Part shown: positions 10,880 to 20,781 of the stretch, one piece after another
Layout of the letters: every line of letters begins with the position of its first letter
Position numbering within the stretch: the first letter of the stretch is position 1
Assembly (NCBI GenBank): GCA_020796225.1
Contig: CM036756.1
Span: forward strand, 54,466,616-54,530,615
Direction of reading: 5' to 3'
Length of the DNA stretch: 64,000 nucleotides
Origin: Arion vulgaris
Lineage: Eukaryota; Mollusca; Gastropoda; Stylommatophora; Arionidae
The notes under the pieces: model-generated
Database searches by the model: none
What the model saw: only the letters and a program-made list of their open reading frames with translations
Told to the model about the DNA's origin: nothing
Made by a program: the position numbers and the translations under genes

Positions 10880-11470
10880 TCTATCACTACCAGATAACAG
10901 TAGCTCAATATATATATTTACACATACGTACACAGTTTTGTGATGGTAAACACTACACACACCTGTGTCTGCATGTGCTGAGATTGTGATAAGAATTACA
11001 CTTACCTGAAAGTGAAGTAAACAAACACTTGTAAGTGTTTGTACCTGGACGGAAAGTACAGCAAACAGATAAGTGTCACAGCACTTCAGGTATAATCGTA
11101 CATGTACCGACCATGTCTTTATCCTTTCTTCAAATACATAGTGAATAATAACAGCAGTCTGTGGTACTTTTTGTTTGGTATGGTGTATAGTCGCATTGAT
11201 TGCATACTGAATGCTTATTGGCTTTTCCCCAAATGGGACGTAACATCTGTTTATCTCAGGTCATAATGTGGTAGTGGTCTGATTGGTCGTTGGAAATTTA
11301 ACTGGCCTAAATAAGTAGTGTGGTCTCATTGGACATGATTAGAACAGTGATGTCTCCACCACCAGCACCCGATATGTTACACAAACCCTCACATATACAT
11401 TCATCATCTACTTTTCTTTGCGATTGGTTTCATATCTCTATTTCACTCGTGCCTTTATTACCACGATTGT
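10880..11470. other. No recognisable feature
   Basis: AT-rich unassigned sequence with short TATATA runs. No coding or repeat signal was recognised. Confidence 0.45.
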
Positions 11471-12010
11471 GGTATATGTCCTCAACCAACTCATACCAAG
11501 TCTTTCTATCTGTAACTCCTCAACCAACTCATGCCAAGTCTTTCTATCTGTAACTCCTCAACCAACTCATGCCAAGTCTTTCTATCTGTAACTCCTCAAC
11601 CAACTCATGCCAAGTCTTTCTATCTGTAACTGTCTTTTTTCAGTTCATTCCAATTGTTCTATATATCTTTAATCTCTGCCTCCAAATATCTTCTCCATGT
11701 TTTTCTAGACTTCTCTCTCTTTCGCATTTCCTGCGAGCTCCAGGATATACCTCTTCTTGTTATATTCCCCTCGTGTTTTCTCATGGTGTGTCATGTCAGA
11801 GCCGACTATAAACTTATAGTTATCTAGAGTTGGCTGTGGTAATGTCCAGTGCGACTGACATCTGCCTCGTTCTTTACACAAAGTCCTTAATTGTGAGCCT
11901 ATCATACCATCTCAGTCGCTCTAGTCTGCGCAGTCACCAGTTGATGAATGTTTGAGGTTTATTCGTTATTGTTTTAGTCGTTCTTCATGTTTATTTTTAC
12001 CCATATAGCA
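11470..12010 (-). mobile_element. RTE-like LINE fragment
   Basis: Minus-strand remnant related to 31115-31495 and 41600-41990. The complement includes LQTFINW followed by LRRLERLRWYDRLTIKD, the conserved block that precedes the C-terminus of RTE-like ORFs. It is interrupted by a 38-bp tandem duplication at 11479-11630 and by stops. Confidence 0.65.
11479..11630. repeat. 38-bp tandem repeat, 4 copies
   Basis: Four units containing CCAACTCATGCCAAGTC. The first differs in one base (CATACC) and the rest are identical. It lies within a LINE remnant, so it is an internal duplication of LINE sequence. The other copies of this LINE carry the unit once. Confidence 0.9.
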
Positions 12011-12138
12011 GAATTGTTTTAACATTGGAGGTTAAGTATTATAATTGTAGACCTTGATTTAATTTCTTTAGACTTCCATAAATTCCATAGTGCGATGAAA
12101 ATAGAAAAAGTTGGATTCTTTTGTTACATCATTAGATC

Positions 12139-12551
12139 GTGCAGACCATAGATTCCCAAACTTTTTCGGCCCACCGCCCACTTTGCACGACATCAACTTT
12201 GTAATGCCCTCTCCACATTATAACAGTTTGCCAACGCTTCCTCCCCTTCCCCATATATACACATGATCTATTTTCACTTTGACATAGAAAATTGATATAT
12301 ATTTCTGTCATACATGGTAAATTTTCAAACGATTATATATATAAAATAGAAAATTGATGAAAAAATGGATCGTATAAGATGTGCATAAGATGAATTAAAA
12401 TGCAAAATTCTCATTTTTAATTATTATTCAATCGCAAAATCACGAAAAAAAACTCCTCCCAAATGCCTCTGAACGCACTATCGCCCCTGGAAGGCTTCAG
12501 CGCCCATGGAAGGGGGTGGTACCGCCTATTTTGGGAACCCATGGTGTAGAC
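12139..12551. mobile_element. hAT-type MITE with target-site duplications
   Basis: The element is 12147-12543, with 8-bp flanks GTGCAGAC and GTGTAGAC (one mismatch). The ends CATAGATTCCCAAAC and (complement) CATGGGTTCCCAAAA are imperfect terminal inverted repeats beginning with CA. The 8-bp duplication and these ends fit the hAT superfamily. It has no coding capacity, so it is non-autonomous. A second, right-truncated copy starts at 13964. Confidence 0.75.
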
Positions 12552-12695
12552 CAACAAACAATATAAATTAAGAGCTAACTGTTTCTTCCCTCTCTTAATC
12601 GGGCCCTAACCCGGTAGCGCCGCAACCAGTGTCTCATCCTTTCGGAGAGAACTGCACAGGGTTTGTTTTTGTGTATAAGAATGTGCATATTTGCA

Positions 12696-13149
12696 ATATG
12701 AAGGATACTCCCACCTTCTAGCCGTCATCAAGTGTTGGGCACTACATTTTCATGTTAGTAATATGAAGGATACTCCCACCTTCTAGCCGTGATCAAGTGT
12801 TGGTCACTACATTTTGATGTTAGTCATATGAAGGATCCTCCCACCTTCTAGCCGTGATCAAGTGTTGGGCACTACATTTTGATGTTAGTCATATGAAGGA
12901 TCCTCCCACCTTCTAGCCTGATCAAGTGTTAGTCACTACATTTTCATGTTAGTCATATGAAGGATCCTCCCACCTTCTAGCCGTGATCAAGTGTTGGTCA
13001 CTACATTTTGATGTTAGTAATATGAAGGATACTCCCACCTTCTAGCCGTGATCAAGTGTTGGGCACTACATTTTGATGTTAGTCATATGAAGAATCCTCC
13101 CACCTTCTAGCCGTGATTAAGTGTTGGGCACTACATTTTCATGTTAGTC
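12696..13149 (+). repeat. 65-bp tandem array, 7 copies
   Basis: Unit begins ATATGAAGGATACTCCCACC. Variants alternate between GGATACTCCC and GGATCCTCCC and between TTTTCATG and TTTTGATG, and one unit is one base short. No coding potential is conserved. Confidence 0.95.
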
Positions 13150-13214
13150 AAAAGGCAGAGAAGCGATTAACGCTTTGCGAAGAACATAATAAAAGTATAT
13201 ATATATAGTTTGTT

Positions 13215-13765
13215 AATAATAGCCGTCCATCGCAAGCGATGATGACAACAATCTCAGACGTGTACTGATGCACCTCTCTGGTGTGTGCGGAGGTGACTGT
13301 AGAGTCCAATCCTAGAACAGAATCCCCGACCACAGGTGGGGCATACATGATCAAGGTTAGACATGTGCGTGTTGTGTGCTCTGTCTTTTCGCGCTGCTCG
13401 TTTTCTCTGTGACTCAACAATACGATGATTCTCAGCTATTCGGGTTCCTCTTTGTTGTTACAGCGCCACATTTGGCGATCTTGCGCAAGGATTCCCAGCA
13501 CGTATTGTCTATATCGAAGCCTTTCAGAGACACTTTAAGAGTGTCTTTAAAGCGTTTTTCTGTCCACCAGCTAAACGTCTGCCCCTTCAAGCTCGCCATA
13601 CATCAACTGTTTTGGGATGCGTTTATCAGGCATTCGAGCAACGTGACCGACCCATCTCAGTTGGGCCTTCTGCAACAGGGTGTTGACGCTTGGGATCTTT
13701 GCTCTTGTGAGGACTTCGCTGTCTGGAATTTTGTCCTGCCAGTTTATTTTTAGTATTCTGCGTAG
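13215..13765 (-). pseudogene. LINE-E 3' part with C2H2 zinc-finger tail
   Basis: The minus strand encodes the C-terminal part of a LINE ORF: LRWVGHVARMPDKRIPKQL, then KRFKDTLKVSLKGF, and near 13282-13345 a clear C2H2 finger (CPTCGRGFCSRIGLYSHLRT followed by His). The finger sits a few codons from the 3' end, which terminates in an ATCATCGCTTGCGATGGAC hairpin-like tail. Frame breaks occur near 13430 and 13740. The same finger tail is seen at 43740-43830. Confidence 0.75.
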
Positions 13766-13814
13766 ACAGCTTGTGTGGAAATAGTTTGTTATATATGTAA
13801 TTACATCCTATTTA

Positions 13815-13915
13815 AACCAAGGCAAACTACTTTCAACCTAAGGACGAACCTATTGTGGTTGTATCAGAGCGTATAAACCAACAAACGTGACAAATAAGAA
13901 TGAACTCCTTGTGGT
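13815..13915 (-). repeat. Repeat G, minus copy
   Basis: Short dispersed repeat of unknown class, matching 16040-16175, 27255-27395 and 38195-38315. Common blocks are TCTGATATAACC and GGAGTTAAGTCTTATT on the sense strand. Confidence 0.6.
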
Positions 13916-13963
13916 GAAATGTATACATGTAGAATGGCTTTCTGTCAGTCTCGTGAAACAGAT

Positions 13964-14252
13964 CATAGATTCCCAAACTTTTTCGACCCACCGCCCACTT
14001 TGCACAACATAAACGTTGTAACGCCCCCTCCACATTATAACAGTTTGTCAACCCTTCCCCCTTCCCACATATATACATGCTCTATTTTCTCTTTGACATG
14101 GTGAAAAAAAACATGGTCAATTTTCAAATGATTATATGCATGAAATAGAATATTGATGAAAAAAATGGATCGTGTAAGATGGGCATAATATGAATTTAAA
14201 TGCAGAATTCAAATTTTAAATGATTATTCAATCGCAAAATCACAAAAAATAA
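13964..14252 (+). mobile_element. hAT-type MITE, right-truncated copy
   Basis: Matches 12147-12435 from the CATAGATTCCCAAAC terminus through CAATCGCAAAATCAC. The right end of the element is missing, so no duplication can be shown. Confidence 0.7.
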
Positions 14253-14640
14253 TTTACTTTAAAATATTTATTATTAATTTCCTCTTTAAACATGATTGTA
14301 TGTGATGTAAACATGATGGAATTATATAAACATGATGGCATTATTATACAGTCGCTGCTTTCTATTTGACGTACGAGGAAAAGTAACTCGAACATGAATT
14401 TCTATTGCAAACCTTGAAACAATCGTTTTAACATAACAGTTGTCTCTCTTCGAGAAGTTCCCTATATACAAAAACATTTTCCGAACAAGTTGCAATGAGA
14501 AGGTAGAATTCAACTGATAACGGATAAAAATGATACTGTCGTATAGAACAATGTAGCTGTCATATGTTCCAATAGTTCTATCGTTTATACCAATGGATAT
14601 GTTATATGTATCAATTAATATGTGACATATATCAATGAAT
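14253..14640. other. No recognisable feature
   Basis: AT-rich. A 185-codon minus-strand open frame runs through here into the antisense of the next LINE and is not a gene. Confidence 0.45.
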
Positions 14641-15500
14641 TCTGAAAGCATTTTTAGGTCTATAAAAGATATTACTGGAATAGCTGTGGGAGGACATATC
14701 ATAAATAACCTGAGATACGCTGATGATACTGTCTTAATAGCAAGAAATGGAATGAAGCTACATAAATTAGTTGATAAGGTTGTGACATAAAGTAACAACA
14801 AAGGACTCAGTTTGAATATTAAGAAGACAGAAGTTATGAAAATATCAAAAAAGAAGATTTTGCCAAAATGCCCCATCACAGTAAATGGGACTGATCTAAG
14901 ACAAGTGCAGCAATTTAAATACCTCGAGTCCTGGTAACATCAGATGGCAGATGCCGATCAGAAATAAAGAATAGAATAGGACAAGCGAAAACATCATTCC
15001 TGAAAATGAGAAGCATTATCTGCAACAAGTCCTTGTCAATTCCGATCAGAATGCGAGTTGTTCAGTGCTACATAGAACCAATACTGACATACGGATGTTA
15101 GTCATGGACAATGAACACACAGATCGAAAAATCTCTGAGGGCCACAGAGATGTGGTTTTATAGAAGAATGATGAGAATCACATGGACTGCTAAAATGACT
15201 AATGTTGAGGTGCTGAATGAGATCAAGACACAGAGAAAGCTTATCATCAATATAAGAAAGAGGCAGTCATCATTTTCGGGCATGTGATGAGGAAGGGAGG
15301 TTTAGAACACACTGTGACAACCGGTAAAATCGAGGATAAACGAGACAGGGGAAGACAGAGAGAGAAAATGTTGGATAGCCAGACTTCATGGCACTGTAGA
15401 GCTTTAACATCTGAGTTGATAGCAAACACCAACGACAGAGATTTGTGGAGATCCATGATCGCCTACGCCAGCCGGCACGGCACCTGATGATGATATCAAT
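14640..15500 (+). pseudogene. RTE-B LINE, reverse transcriptase C-terminal half
   Basis: Sense-strand remnant of an RTE-like ORF. NNLRYADDTVLIA near 14704 contains the YADD catalytic box of the reverse transcriptase palm, followed by GLSLNIKKTEVM (the K-T-E-V-M block) at about 14801. Further on, in other frames, come the YGCESWTMN block and FFGHVM. The 3' end GGCACGGCACCTGATGATGA at about 15475 is shared with 45435-45470 and 6968-7010. Frameshifts after 14930 and many stops make it dead. Confidence 0.8.
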
Positions 15501-15524
15501 GAATCTGGGGTATATTATCAAGGC

Positions 15525-15785
15525 ATACTCCTAGGTGCTCGGTTTCATGCAACTAATGTAGCAAGGTGTGCATACCAATGGTACCAGTGACTCGCTGGTT
15601 AAACACACTTCTCACACTGCATACAATTCTACTTGTACAACGTATAATTTTAAACTTCCTAAATTGCTGGATAGATTCAATATCAAGTTTAGTGTCTTCA
15701 ACCAGCAGACTTTCACCAATAAACCGAAAGACATCCTCCTTACCCATCTTCAACTCTCCGATAATCGATGCTAGCTTTTATTATT
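15525..15785 (-). mobile_element. I-like LINE 3' fragment
   Basis: The minus-strand frame 15553-15753 reads VEDTKLDIESIQQFRKFKII, and then a segment ending FNQRVTGTIGMHTL. It is collinear with the C-terminal part of the LINE at 4489-4743 but clearly diverged. Confidence 0.75.
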
Positions 15786-16039
15786 AATAGCATACATTTT
15801 GTACATTTCTGTTGCGGTCAGTTGCAAGTTGTGTACTTGTCATCGTGTAGATCTGTGGCTCTCTGTGAATTTTCTGACATTCTGTATGATTCTAATTTGC
15901 AGTCATAACCATCATGCTGTTTCCAAGGTGTTTCGTTCTGGTTTCGAGCATACACAACTCACATTCTTCTCTGGTTCTCGCTCAGCTAGAAAAAAAACCA
16001 AATAAAATATGAAAATGTTAATATTTTAACTTGAATTCT

Positions 16040-16175
16040 TTGAAAGGAGTTAATTCTTATTGTTCATGTTTGTTGGCCTACGCGCTCTGATATAACTAAA
16101 ACAAGGTTCGTCCTTAGGTTTATAGGTCGTGTCTCGGCAAAGGCTTTAATCCGAACAAAACGAACAAATGAAAAC
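16040..16175 (+). repeat. Repeat G
   Basis: Copy of the unclassified repeat, with GGAGTTAATTCTTATTGTTC, GCGCTCTGATATAAC and AAGGCTTTAATCC in the same order as 27255-27395. Confidence 0.6.
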
Positions 16176-16224
16176 GATAAAACAAAGATGACATATTGCC
16201 ATAACATTAGTTGTTAGCTACAGA

Positions 16225-16575
16225 ATAGGTTACAGAGATGAGGTTTTGCAGAAGAATCATTGATAGAAACAAATGGCAAATAATAATGTTCTAAAGAAAG
16301 TAGACGATAACAGATCGTTTATGAAACGCATCAGAAGGAGAGAATCAACATTCTTCGGACATAATATGAGAAAAGATAGGCTTGACCACATTGTAACAAC
16401 AGACGAGATACAAGGGACAAGTCAGACAGAGGGGGACAAAATATGGACAGTTGTACAATATGGTACGGAAGGTGAAAAAAGTATCATAACATGTAGCTAG
16501 AACAAGAGACAGAGAGTTATGGAGTAACATGTATCAACTGCTTCTTCTGGAATGACACTTGATGATGATGATGAT
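16225..16575 (+). mobile_element. RTE-B LINE 3' fragment
   Basis: The frame 16273-16500 contains FFGHNMRKDRLDHIVTTDEI, the same conserved block as in 7044-7256. The 3' end runs into (GAT)n at about 16560, typical of this family. Confidence 0.7.
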
Positions 16576-17480
16576 GAAAAGAAATGCATTCTAATTGTTC
16601 TTGGTTCATCTCTCAGTGTTTCTTTCCAATTTACGTCGATTTCTCCATCTTACAAGATTACTCTCAACTATTCCCTTTTGAATAGTTTCCAGCAGAGTGT
16701 TATGTCTCGCTTTGTACACAAAATATATACATTATCTATTGTTTATTTCCTTTACTAATGTTCTTATTCTTACAGAATTTGCCTAGGACTTCTTTATTTG
16801 TTTATCGTAAACGTAACCATGTACACATTCTGATAGAATTAGGTATGCTAGAACGTGATACAGCATACAAGACAATAATGAGAAACTACTCGTAGTATAA
16901 CACTGATTAAGATAATTGGCGAAATCTCAAATTAGGATAAGACTGGTGGAAAGGGCGTGTATAGTATTGCAGTAGTATAACATATAGATTTATAGATGTA
17001 TGTAAGATTAGTGGCTCTGAACTTCTTTTAGTTGGCGGGCGTTGAAAATAAGGTAAACATCCACGTACACCATACATTAACTTTTCCAGTCGAATTAACT
17101 GTCATTTTAAAAAGCAAACGAAAAATGTACAACAGCACTGTCCCATAAACACAATAACATTGGCAGTAAGAGATGTAAACATGAAAAAAACAATTTTGGA
17201 CAAGAAATTTGAGAAGTAAAAAAATGAGTTTTGAACTGATAGTTTGAATAGAAAATAAGTTACTATAAAAACTGAATAAAACACACAATCCACTAAACTT
17301 TCGTAACGTATCATGCCTTCTCTGATACTGCCTCAAGCCGGCCTAGGAAAGAGTACCTCTAATGTGGGGAACCACTAATTTAGGCGAATGTACAATTTAG
17401 TACAGAACACCTATCAGTTTTGAGTTTATCAACTATTCAATGGAACTTAAAATTTATGACACGTGTAAACTTCTCCTGAA
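16576..17480. other. No recognisable feature
   Basis: Nine hundred bases of AT-rich sequence without a feature I can support. Minus-strand frames at 17028-17336 are low-complexity, Phe/Leu-rich and probably spurious. Confidence 0.45.
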
Positions 17481-17700
17481 CCAGACTGCAAGAATTCCCA
17501 GTCCAGTGTGGTGTAGCTAGACAAGAACACTATGCTGGTTGACAAATAAGAATAGTAAACCAACAAAGAACCGGGGTCGTTAGTCGCCACACGCTGAGAG
17601 ATGTACTGAGGGGGAGATCGGTGCACTTATGGACTAATTGGTTCGACGTGCAGTGATAATGATCTGACGACTAAACTAAACTAAACTTCTAAATGTCTAT
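17480..17700 (+). mobile_element. I-like LINE 3' end
   Basis: Reads CGVARQEHYAG and RIVNQQRTGVVSRHTLRDVL on the + strand, matching the C-terminal part of the minus-strand copy at 46061-46426. It ends in an ACTAAACTAAACTAAAC run. Confidence 0.75.
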
Positions 17701-17842
17701 AAAATGTCGGCAGCTCAAGCTATCTTTGACGTCATTTTATTCCATGCAGCACGTGCTATATTACTGCTCCATATTTTGACAAACTTCCAGAGATAAGAGA
17801 TGCTTGGTTGATTTTAATTCTGAATTAATATGAAACTAAGCA

Positions 17843-18280
17843 GTGATAAAATGCTATATATATCCTATATTAATGTATGGCTCGGAAACATGGACAATGA
17901 ACAAGCAGTTAGAAGACAGAATTGATGCATTTGAGATGTGGATATATAGAAGAATAGGCAGAGTTTCATGGACAGAAAAACAGACAAATAAACAAGTTTT
18001 AGGAAAACTAGGCATGAAGAAACAATTATTAAGAGAAATAAAATTCAGACAAGTAAAGTATTTTGGGCACATAAAAGACATGACACCATGATAAAACATT
18101 TACTAGAGGGAAAGTTGAGGGGGAAGAGCAAGAGGAAGACCGAGAGATAAGTGGGAGGAAACTTTAAGAAATGGACAGGTTACAGTCTGGCAGTGTGCAA
18201 CGCCAAGGCGAAAGACAGAGGATGCTGGAGATTCATTGCAGCCAACCTTCGATGTGGAGACGGCACCTGATGATGATGAG
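17843..18280 (+). mobile_element. RTE-like LINE 3' fragment
   Basis: The frame 17843-18091 reads YPILMYGSETWTMNKQLEDR, then VKYFGHIK, both conserved C-terminal blocks. The 3' end GGCACCTGATGATGATGA lies at about 18260-18277. A GKSKRKTER-type basic stretch follows in another frame. Confidence 0.75.
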
Positions 18281-18362
18281 TGATAACAATTCTTTTTAAA
18301 TTAATGTACAGCTGTCATCATCCGATGTACACAATAATGAAGCTTTTTAGTGGAAGTAGACA

Positions 18363-18397
18363 TCCCTGGTGGGCGTCTATAGCGTAAGCAGTAGTGA
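18363..18397 (+). repeat. SINE-D head, split by Penelope-like element 2
   Basis: GTGGGCGTCTATAGCGTAAGCAGTAGTGA matches the tRNA-like head of the uninterrupted SINE-D at 32915. The rest of the SINE resumes at 20782. Its last 12 bases (18386-18397) form the left target-site duplication. Confidence 0.75.
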
Positions 18398-18797
18398 ACA
18401 CGTAAAAACAAAGTACTACAGTTTTACAAAATACATAAACAGTGACGATAAACAGCAACGTTTCGACCAAAGGCCTTTATCAAGCAAACAATACAACAAG
18501 AATGACGAATTTCGAGGAACACTACAAATGGACGATTACATGTGGAAACATAAACCTATCTGATGAAAATCTGGGAATAAAAACGAACAACGAAATGAGT
18601 GCAACACAAAAACCGAAAGTGGAAAAGGAGAGGAACAATAAACAATATAGTGGATAAATGACACATATATGGAGCAAACACACATATAGATAACAAGGCA
18701 CGAGATAAGACAGTACTAAGAAGCATAGGAATGTAATGCGTTGAGTCCAAGAGGTCGCAAGGTGCCATATAATGAAATAAAACGGTTCTGCCGGCGC
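18398..18797 (-). repeat. Inverted arm of Penelope-like element 2
   Basis: Reverse complement of the ORF end plus 3' tail at about 20335-20745, including the stop codon region (TATGCTTCTTAGTACTGTCT on the complement). This is why a 70-codon frame recurs on both strands. The junction to the truncated ORF is at about 18800. Confidence 0.9.
18444..18484 (-). ncRNA. Hammerhead-ribozyme-like motif (inverted arm)
   Basis: On the minus strand this reads CTTGATAAAGGCCTTTTGGT followed by CGAAACG and, after a loop, CGTC. GGCC and GGTC can form stem II, and ACG and CGT can form stem III next to a GUC cleavage triplet. The first core box differs from CUGAUGA by an inserted U and an A at the catalytic G8, so activity is doubtful. 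Confidence 0.45.
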
Positions 18798-18825
18798 ATC
18801 ATCAATATGTGTCATCGACAGTTGT

Positions 18826-20418
18826 TTGGGCAAACCCGCATTCTATATGCTCCCCAAAATTCATAAACTTCACAATCCTGGTAGGCCTATTGTTTCTGCT
18901 TGCTCTTGTCCTACGGAACATATCTCCGCATTCCTTGACAGTATCTTCAACCCTATAGTCACCACACTACCTTCATTCTTGAAAGATACTAACCACACTT
19001 TGTCTGTTTTTTTTTCTATTAAGTTGTTGCCTGGCAGGACTTATCGCCTCTTCCTCCTTGATGTCTGCTCACTGTATACCTCTATACCTCATTCTGACGG
19101 ACTTCAAGCTCTCCAGTTCTTTCTCGACAGGAGAACTAACCCTCTTGTCTCCACCTCGACTCTCCTTCGTCTTGCAGAACTAGTTCTCACTCTCAACTCC
19201 TTTCAGTTCAATGACCAGTTCTTCGAACAGATTAGTGGGGTCGCCATGGGTACTAAAATGGGACCCAGCTATGCTTGTCTATTCATGGGTCATCTTGAAC
19301 ACTTAGTATGGAACACCTATGATGGCCTTCTTCCGTCCGTGTATCATAGATACATCGATGATTGTATTGGAGTTATCGATATGTCTGAAGCCGATTTGTC
19401 ACGCTTCATTACCTTCATCAATGCCTTCAATCCTGCTATTCGGTTCACCTCTCACATCTCTACCTCCTGTGTCAATTTTCTTGACATCACTATCACCATC
19501 AGCCTATCCACTATCACTACATCAGTATACTACAAGCCTACTGATACACATAGCTTTCTTCTGTATACCTCTTCCCATCCCCAGGCTTGTCGTGACGCTT
19601 TACCTTTCTCTCAACTCTTACGCCTTCGTCGCCTCTGCAGCGAGGTCGACGATTTTCTTGATAGAGCTCATGAGATGCTTGATTTCTTCCGCCAGCGCCT
19701 ATACCCGAAGAATGTGCTTACATCTGCCATGCATCGGGTTCAGCTAATTGCTCGCCAGGAGGCCCTCTCTCACATACTTAGAAACCCCAAGTCTGACAGG
19801 GTTAAACTTATCTTAACTTTCCACCCTCATAGTTCCCTGGTGAAAAAGGACTTATTCCATCATCTCCCTATTCTTCAGTCTGATCCTGAGACACGTTCAG
19901 TCTTCCAACACTATCCTTTGGTGGCGTACAGACGGGACAGAAGCCTCAAGGATTTGTTGGTACACAGTCGCCTCAAGTCTAACATCCAGAGTCACTTTGG
20001 CACCATCCAATGTGGCCGTCGGCGCTGTAATACATGTGCATATGTAATACAGACCCGTACTGTCTCTTTTCCAAAAGCTACCTATACCATTCAAGACAGT
20101 TTCACGTGTGAGTCCCGCAATATCATCTATGCTATCACCTGCAAACGATGCCATAAGGCCTATATTGGTGAAACCGGTAAGAGGCTCAGTGACCGATTCG
20201 CCCAACACTTACGCGATATTCGCCAATGCTCTGTGACTCCTGTGGCCACTCATTTCAATGATACTGGCCATTCAGGAGTTGACGATGTCCAGGTCACAGC
20301 CATCCGATCATGTTCCTCCGATGATCGCAGTCGATTCGCCCTGGAGAACCGTTTTATTTCATTATATGGCACCTTGCGACCTCTTGGACTCAACGCATTA
20401 CATTCCTATGCTTCTTAG
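18826..20418 (+). CDS. Penelope-like reverse transcriptase with GIY-YIG endonuclease, 5'-truncated
   Basis: Open for 530 codons to the TAG at 20416. It begins without an ATG, inside the N-terminal part of the reverse transcriptase domain (FYMLPKIHK, then GRPIVS, residues 6-24). Palm motif A has Asp79 in LLDVCSLYTSIPH, motif B is GVAMGTKMGPSYA (138-150), and the catalytic YIDD is at 176-179. A Cys-rich linker C396-C401-C404 precedes the GIY-YIG domain (IIY 433-435, AYIGETGKRLSDRFAQHL about 444-461). Penelope-like ORFs are usually 800 or more residues, so several hundred N-terminal residues are missing. All visible motifs are intact, so the copy is young. It lacks its own start and is unlikely to be expressed alone. 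Confidence 0.9.
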   Translation: MGKPAFYMLPKIHKLHNPGRPIVSACSCPTEHISAFLDSIFNPIVTTLPSFLKDTNHTLSVFFSIKLLPGRTYRLFLLDVCSLYTSIPHSDGLQALQFFLDRRTNPLVSTSTLLRLAELVLTLNSFQFNDQFFEQISGVAMGTKMGPSYACLFMGHLEHLVWNTYDGLLPSVYHRYIDDCIGVIDMSEADLSRFITFINAFNPAIRFTSHISTSCVNFLDITITISLSTITTSVYYKPTDTHSFLLYTSSHPQACRDALPFSQLLRLRRLCSEVDDFLDRAHEMLDFFRQRLYPKNVLTSAMHRVQLIARQEALSHILRNPKSDRVKLILTFHPHSSLVKKDLFHHLPILQSDPETRSVFQHYPLVAYRRDRSLKDLLVHSRLKSNIQSHFGTIQCGRRRCNTCAYVIQTRTVSFPKATYTIQDSFTCESRNIIYAITCKRCHKAYIGETGKRLSDRFAQHLRDIRQCSVTPVATHFNDTGHSGVDDVQVTAIRSCSSDDRSRFALENRFISLYGTLRPLGLNALHSYAS

Positions 20419-20649
20419 TACTGTCTTATCTCGTGCCTTGTTATCTATATGTGTGTTTGCTCCATATATGTGTCATTTATCCACTATATTGTTTATTGTT
20501 CCTCTCCTTTTCCACTTTCGGTTTTTGTGTTGCACTCATTTCGTTGTTCGTTTTTATTCCCAGGTTGTCATCAGATAGGTTTATGTTTCCACATGTAATC
20601 GTCCATTTGTAGTGTTCCTCGAAATTCGTCATTCTTGTTGTATTGTTTG

Positions 20650-20691
20650 CTTGATAAAGGCCTTTTGGTCGAAACGTTACTGTTTATCGTC
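20650..20691 (+). ncRNA. Hammerhead-ribozyme-like motif (3' end)
   Basis: Sense copy of the motif at 18444-18484: CTTGATAAAGGCCTTTTGGT, CGAAACG, then ATCGTC. Stem II (GGCC/GGTC) and a three-pair stem III (ACG/CGT) can form and end at a GTC. I could not find a convincing stem I. Hammerhead motifs are known in Penelope-like terminal regions, but this core is diverged. Confidence 0.45.
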
Positions 20692-20781
20692 ACTGTTTAT
20701 GTATTTTGTAAAACTGTAGTACTTTGTTTTTACGTGTTTACCTATTTTTCCAAGTTTTACTGCAGTCTCCACCCTTTTTCG

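Larger units (their letters stand above)
18398..20781 (+). mobile_element. Penelope-like element 2 with inverted 5' arm
   Basis: A 2,384-bp Penelope-like retroelement inserted into a SINE-D, flanked by AAGCAGTAGTGA (18386-18397) and AAGCTGTAGTGA (20782-20793), a 12-bp target-site duplication with one mismatch. The order is an inverted copy of the element's own 3' end (18398 to about 18797), a 5'-truncated ORF with reverse transcriptase and GIY-YIG endonuclease, then the sense 3' end. Inverted arms of about 400 bp are known for Penelope insertions, and here they mirror 20335-20745. The right end has 36 bases (20746-20781) that the left arm lacks. Confidence 0.9.

Noticed and set aside
12696..13149. 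Possible CRISPR-like array (65-bp repeats) and other direct-repeat arrays
   Set aside because: Units are contiguous with no unique spacers, and the sequence is eukaryotic; these are satellites.
14322..14879. 185-codon minus-strand frame
   Set aside because: Its right half is antisense to the YADD-containing RTE-B reverse transcriptase on the plus strand; the left half has no motif.
18522..18833. Host gene suggested by a hydrophobic frame recurring at 18522-18833 (minus) and 20258-20578 (plus)
   Set aside because: Both are the same out-of-frame reading of the Penelope-like 3' end and its inverted arm.
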